From: Thermodesulfovibrio sp.
GTDB lineage: Bacteria > Nitrospirota > Thermodesulfovibrionia > Thermodesulfovibrionales > Thermodesulfovibrionaceae
DNA length: 55,655 nt
Assembly: GCA_020725335.1 (NCBI GenBank)
Contig: DYFF01000005.1
Span: 1-55,655, forward strand
Direction of reading: 5' to 3'
Shown piece after piece: positions 52,537-55,655 of this stretch. The notes below the pieces were generated by a model. The model saw only the letters and a program-made list of their open reading frames with translations, did no database searches and was not told the DNA's origin. Position 1 is the stretch's first letter. Each line of letters begins with the position of its first letter. A program made the translations under genes and the position numbers.

Positions 52537-53037
52537 ATGAAAAAATCAAAGATTTTATCAGTCCTATTTATTATAATTTTAATTATACTTTGGAATACAA
52601 TGAGTTATGCTGAACAGAAATCAATTTCTATTCCAAAAGGAACGACTTTAGAAAAACTTGGCTCAGGTCATTTTAAATTTAAACTTCCTAATGGTCGTAT
52701 CATAGAGATAAAGGAATTTAACCCTACAACTGGAATTATCGGATATGTTTCTATCATTGACCCAGAACCACCCGGTAAACCAATAGAGGGGAAGAAAGGT
52801 CAATTTATAGGTTTAGTAAGATCAAAACCCTTAAAGATAATCTCAGGTACAGAATATCTTCAGATTGATAATGAAATTATTTGGATAAAGAAAGCACAAA
52901 AAGTTCCAAAGTCAGATTACGTCATGATTGACGATGACATAGCCTGGTTGCCGTTGGAGCTCCGGTTTCAGACTGAAGAAAGAGAACTAAAGGGGCTTTC
53001 ACCTCAGGCAGATCCACCTGGAATTTTAAGGAAATGA
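52537..53037 (+). CDS. Secreted protein of unknown function
   Basis: 166 residues. Signal peptide ending SYAEQ. The mature sequence is beta-rich (SISIPKGTTLEKLGSGHFKFKLPNGRIIEIKEF) with repeating short strands (GTEYLQIDNEIIWIKKAQ and SDYVMIDDDIAWLPLEL). No Cys is present. No named family is recognised. The ATG has a GGAGATG nearby, and it lies 23 nt after the previous stop. Confidence 0.6.
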   Translation: MKKSKILSVLFIIILIILWNTMSYAEQKSISIPKGTTLEKLGSGHFKFKLPNGRIIEIKEFNPTTGIIGYVSIIDPEPPGKPIEGKKGQFIGLVRSKPLKIISGTEYLQIDNEIIWIKKAQKVPKSDYVMIDDDIAWLPLELRFQTEERELKGLSPQADPPGILRK

Positions 53038-53123
53038 GAAAAAAGACAGAGAACATAGAAATTTAAATACTTAAAAATTTTATCCAAATTTTCTGCTAAT
53101 TTGAGGATAGTAAGGAGGGCAAA

Positions 53124-54269
53124 ATGAGAAATAAAATCTGTATCATGAGTGTATTAGTTTTTATTTTAACAGCTATTACTTTTTCTCTATCTTTTGCAGA
53201 GGGAAGGGTTATTGGTAGGAGTGTACATTTTACACCTTATCCTGTAAAAGTTGGAGAGACTACGAGAATTACGGTAAGGTTTACTGTAACAGGCGCTCCA
53301 GTTAATTTGACAGCGACTGTAGAACAAACAATACCCCGATATGAAGGACCTCCACCTCCTACTATAATTTTAGGAACCTTTAATCCCGGAGAGCATGGAG
53401 TTGATATATTTAGATATACTGTTCCAGCTTCACCTCCAGAAAAGATATGCTTCAATATAAAGATGACGGGCGGAGAATTTCGGAATGTATGCTTAAAACG
53501 CGGAAAAGGATCGACTGGATGGTATATGACAGTTGATAGTTTTGGGCAGTGGATAGAAGCTATTCCTACTCCTGTGCAAGCACCAGTTCCTACTACAGAA
53601 AAACCAGACTTAAGAATTGTAGGCAATTTAGCAATTGATAGAGTTTTATCAATTCAGAATATTGGAAGAGCACCTACTCCTTCAGGAATTGATATAGATG
53701 TAGTCAGAGAATGTTTCGTGGAAGGAAGATGGGTTCCTTCACCTGAGTGGTTATCAATGGGGCTGGGCAAAAGGACCTTGCTTGCTGGAGAGTCTACTGA
53801 TTTAAGGTTAGGGACTTTAATGGGACAATGTCCTGCAGGCACTACAAAAGTGCGTGTTATTGTTGATCCCCGAAACAAGATTGATGAAATGGATGAGAAC
53901 AATAACATGTTAGAGGCTAATGTAATGGCTAATTTGAAGATAGTTCATTTTTCTACTTTTTATCCTATAGTAGGTATTGGAGGTACGCCAGGGTTCAGAG
54001 TGAGTTTTGAAATAAAAAACACAGGCATTGGAGATGCTGGTTCTTTTATATGGGAGATAAGCGTTTTTAGGGATGGACAATGGAGGAGTTTTATTGGAGA
54101 GAGAATCACGAAGTTAAATTCTGGGGAAAATATAGAAATAACGAGAAATGTTGGAGAGAGTATAAGGGAAGGAGAGAGAATTCGATTAAGAGTTGATGTA
54201 TTGAATGAAATTCCTGAAATTCAAGAGGATGATAATATTAGAGAGATTATTGTTAGGGGTAGGGGATAA
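53124..54269 (+). CDS. Secreted protein with two CARDB domains
   Basis: 381 residues. Signal peptide ending SFAEG. An N-terminal Ig-like domain (about 30-125) precedes two CARDB domains (about 160-262 and 265-378), ending RVIVDPRNKIDEMDENNN and RLRVDVLNEIPEIQEDDNIRE, the clearest CARDB endings in the cluster. AAGGAGGG precedes the ATG. Last gene of the secreted-protein cluster. The 86-nt gap before it contains no good copy of the shared motif. Confidence 0.78.
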   Translation: MRNKICIMSVLVFILTAITFSLSFAEGRVIGRSVHFTPYPVKVGETTRITVRFTVTGAPVNLTATVEQTIPRYEGPPPPTIILGTFNPGEHGVDIFRYTVPASPPEKICFNIKMTGGEFRNVCLKRGKGSTGWYMTVDSFGQWIEAIPTPVQAPVPTTEKPDLRIVGNLAIDRVLSIQNIGRAPTPSGIDIDVVRECFVEGRWVPSPEWLSMGLGKRTLLAGESTDLRLGTLMGQCPAGTTKVRVIVDPRNKIDEMDENNNMLEANVMANLKIVHFSTFYPIVGIGGTPGFRVSFEIKNTGIGDAGSFIWEISVFRDGQWRSFIGERITKLNSGENIEITRNVGESIREGERIRLRVDVLNEIPEIQEDDNIREIIVRGRG

Positions 54270-54340
54270 CTTCTTTATATTAATAAAAATTTTAAAACAG
54301 AATTTTAGCCTATTGTTATTAAAACGTTGAAGATGAACGC

Positions 54341-54439
54341 ATGGAAGCCATGAAATTAAACATGGGCAAGGAACATTCATCTGCAAAAGTAAAAAGCTTA
54401 AGGGAATATAATGCTATTTGTGATAAAGCTAGATACTAA
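54341..54439 (+). CDS. Possible 32-residue small ORF or relic
   Basis: An ATG at 54341 opens 32 codons, with the same frame open for six further codons upstream, giving a hydrophilic, Lys/Glu-rich helix-like peptide (MEAMKLNMGKEHSSAK). There is no Shine-Dalgarno site. The rest of the 173-nt gap between the cluster and kdsA shows nothing else. It may be the tail of a lost gene; low confidence. Confidence 0.2.
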   Translation: MEAMKLNMGKEHSSAKVKSLREYNAICDKARY

Positions 54440-54442
54440 TTC

Positions 54443-55273
54443 TTAATGAGTCAGAGATGAATTACATTCCTTTATGAAGGTATGAATCTCAATAAGCGAT
54501 TTAATTAGGTTTTTGAAATTCCTAAGAGGTATCATATTAGGTCCATCGCAGAGGGCTTTTTCAGGCTCTGGATGGACCTCAAAAAACAATCCATCTACAC
54601 CGCAGGCAACTGCTGCTCTGCTTAGGTAAGGGACAAATTCTCTCTGCCCTGATGAGCATGTCCCAGCACCTCCTGGAAGTTGAACAGAATGAGTTGCATC
54701 AAAAACTACAGGCACTCCCATTGAACGTATGATAGGAAAACTTCGGAAATCAACAACAAGATTATTATATCCAAAACTTGTTCCTCTCTCTGTAATCATT
54801 AGCTTTTCATTACCTGTTGATTTAAATTTTTCAACTATATTCTGCACATCCCATGGTGCAAGAAATTGACCCTTCTTTACATTCACAGGTTTTCCTGTTT
54901 TTCCTGCCTCAACAATCATGTCTGTTTGTCGGCAGAGAAATGCAGGAATTTGTATTACATCAAGAATGTCCTGAGCGATTTTAATCTCCTCTACTGAATG
55001 GACATCACTTAAAATAGGAATATTAAATTTTTCTCTTACTTTTTGTAGTATCTCAAGTCCTTTGTGTATGCCTGGTCCTCTGTAAGATTTAATAGAGGAA
55101 CGATTTGCTTTATCGTAGGAGGATTTAAAGATAATTGGTAGATTAAGACTTTCTGAGATTTCCTTAAGAGTCTCAGCTGTTTTAAATACTACATCTTCAG
55201 TTTCAATTACACAGGGGCCAGCTATGAGAAATAGCTGACCCCTTTTTATTTCAATATCACCAAATTTAAACAC
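54443..55273 (-). CDS. kdsA: 3-deoxy-8-phosphooctulonate synthase (KDO8P synthase)
   Basis: 276 residues with a GTG start at 55271-55273. It condenses arabinose 5-phosphate and PEP to KDO 8-phosphate for lipopolysaccharide. Blocks: IAGPCVIE, FKSSYDKANRSS, SDVHSVEEI, IQIPAFLCRQTD, NVKKGQFLAPWD, and DATHSVQLPGG. The Cys in IAGPC is the metal ligand of the metal-dependent subclass (the metal-independent E. coli type has Asn there). Its start overlaps the stop of the upstream gene by one base. Confidence 0.93.
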   Translation of the reverse strand: MFKFGDIEIKRGQLFLIAGPCVIETEDVVFKTAETLKEISESLNLPIIFKSSYDKANRSSIKSYRGPGIHKGLEILQKVREKFNIPILSDVHSVEEIKIAQDILDVIQIPAFLCRQTDMIVEAGKTGKPVNVKKGQFLAPWDVQNIVEKFKSTGNEKLMITERGTSFGYNNLVVDFRSFPIIRSMGVPVVFDATHSVQLPGGAGTCSSGQREFVPYLSRAAVACGVDGLFFEVHPEPEKALCDGPNMIPLRNFKNLIKSLIEIHTFIKECNSSLTH

Positions 55274-55655
55274 TACTTTTTCTGTTGAAGCTCAAATGCT
55301 TTCTTTGCTGCCTCAGCTGCTTTTTTAGCTTCTTCAGCTGCTTTTCTTGCTTCCTCTGCGGCACGTTTAGCTTCTTCTGCATCTTTGTCTTTTGCTTTTT
55401 CCTCTACTTTAACCTTCTTAAAAGTTGGTGTTACAGTAGTAAGTTTATAATTTTTAGGGTCATCTGAGGCTGTTGCCCAATCACTAAGAATTACAATTTT
55501 GCCTGAATTTCTATCAGCTATCCATATTTTATCATTAGCCCAAACCATTCCAGTAGGCATAGAAAGAGAGCTTAAATGTTGGGCAAAATGTTTAGGAATC
55601 AGGACATTCTCTACAACTTTTCCACTATTAGTATCAAGTTTTACTATTTTTACAT
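55273..55655 (-). CDS. Beta-propeller-like protein, C-terminal part (runs off window)
   Basis: The frame is open to the window edge, giving about 126 residues; an internal Met at 55560 is not the start. The visible part resembles NHL/YncE-like propeller strands: IVKLDTNSGKVVENVL, then MPTGMVWANDKIWIADRNSGKIVILSDW. The end is a long Ala/Lys/Glu helix with EEAKRAAEEARKAAEEAKK, likely a coiled coil. The overlap with kdsA implies co-transcription. The function cannot be assigned from this fragment. Confidence 0.6.
   Translation of the reverse strand, partial: VKIVKLDTNSGKVVENVLIPKHFAQHLSSLSMPTGMVWANDKIWIADRNSGKIVILSDWATASDDPKNYKLTTVTPTFKKVKVEEKAKDKDAEEAKRAAEEARKAAEEAKKAAEAAKKAFELQQKK

Noticed and set aside
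53050-53090. GAAC-containing gap before the gene at 53124 as a fourth motif copy
   Set aside because: The first box lacks TTTTT and no TTACT occurs at the right spacing.

Overview
The window looks like chromosome from a thermophilic, anaerobic bacterium of the Nitrospirota, most likely Thermodesulfovibrio or a close relative. This is an inference from several signs: AT-rich DNA with many Lys/Glu/Ile codons, an archaeal-type PEP carboxylase, LL-diaminopimelate aminotransferase, ferredoxin-linked 2-oxoacid oxidoreductases, tungstate uptake, a B12-dependent ribonucleotide reductase and DUF748/AsmA-type envelope proteins. No database search was possible. Genes are densely packed, often with ATGA or TAATG overlaps, and no rRNA, tRNA, CRISPR array or prophage was seen.

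Layout. 1-396: decayed transposase. 413-3405 (-): large DUF748 envelope protein broken by a frame change at an A AAA AAC heptamer. 3541-5303 (-): pabB-pabC for p-aminobenzoate. 5371-7027 (+): RNase H-like protein and xerD. 7030-9909 (-): MNT/HEPN pair, MscS channel and an orphan 2-oxoacid oxidoreductase alpha subunit. 9975-13661 (+): Slp lipoprotein, mutL, archaeal-type PEP carboxylase. 13703-17261 (+): iorA, hicBA, iorB, then truncated phenylacetate-CoA ligase joined to a truncated acetolactate-decarboxylase-like gene. 17279-20326 (+): tungstate-type ABC transporter with two binding proteins. 20598-22895: soluble hybrid histidine kinase followed by the relic of another kinase. 23176-25961: trkA-trkH. 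25964-26782 (-): SDH-type serine protease. 26854-29724 (+): DUF2703, dapL, yjbQ and a cysteine-cluster protein, with two parS-like sites. 29740-35081 (-): AsmA-like protein, rlmN, LOG protein, GroES-like protein and class II ribonucleotide reductase. 35149-39674: cation antiporter, small ferritin-like protein, YtxH, mutS2 and a second LOG-like protein.

39753-54269 (+) is the most unusual part. An ECF-type sigma factor and a membrane anti-sigma factor are followed by eleven genes whose products nearly all start with a signal peptide. These are a HExxH zinc-protease-like protein, several CARDB-like adhesion-fold proteins, a probable outer-membrane beta-barrel, a subtilisin-like protease with a propeptide-like domain, a protein with five 16-residue KSREF repeats, a Cys-rich protein and small unknowns. 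Three non-coding stretches in the cluster (before the sigma gene, before 43039 and before 49848) share the bipartite motif TTTTTGAAC-N17-TTACT at identical spacing. The anti-sigma ectodomain resembles the subtilase propeptide-like domain. I infer a self-contained, sigma-controlled cell-surface or secreted assembly that I cannot match to a named system.

54443-55655 (-): kdsA (metal-dependent type) and the 3' end of a beta-propeller-like gene running off the window. The two parS-like sites about 1.1 kb apart suggest this part of the chromosome lies near the replication origin.
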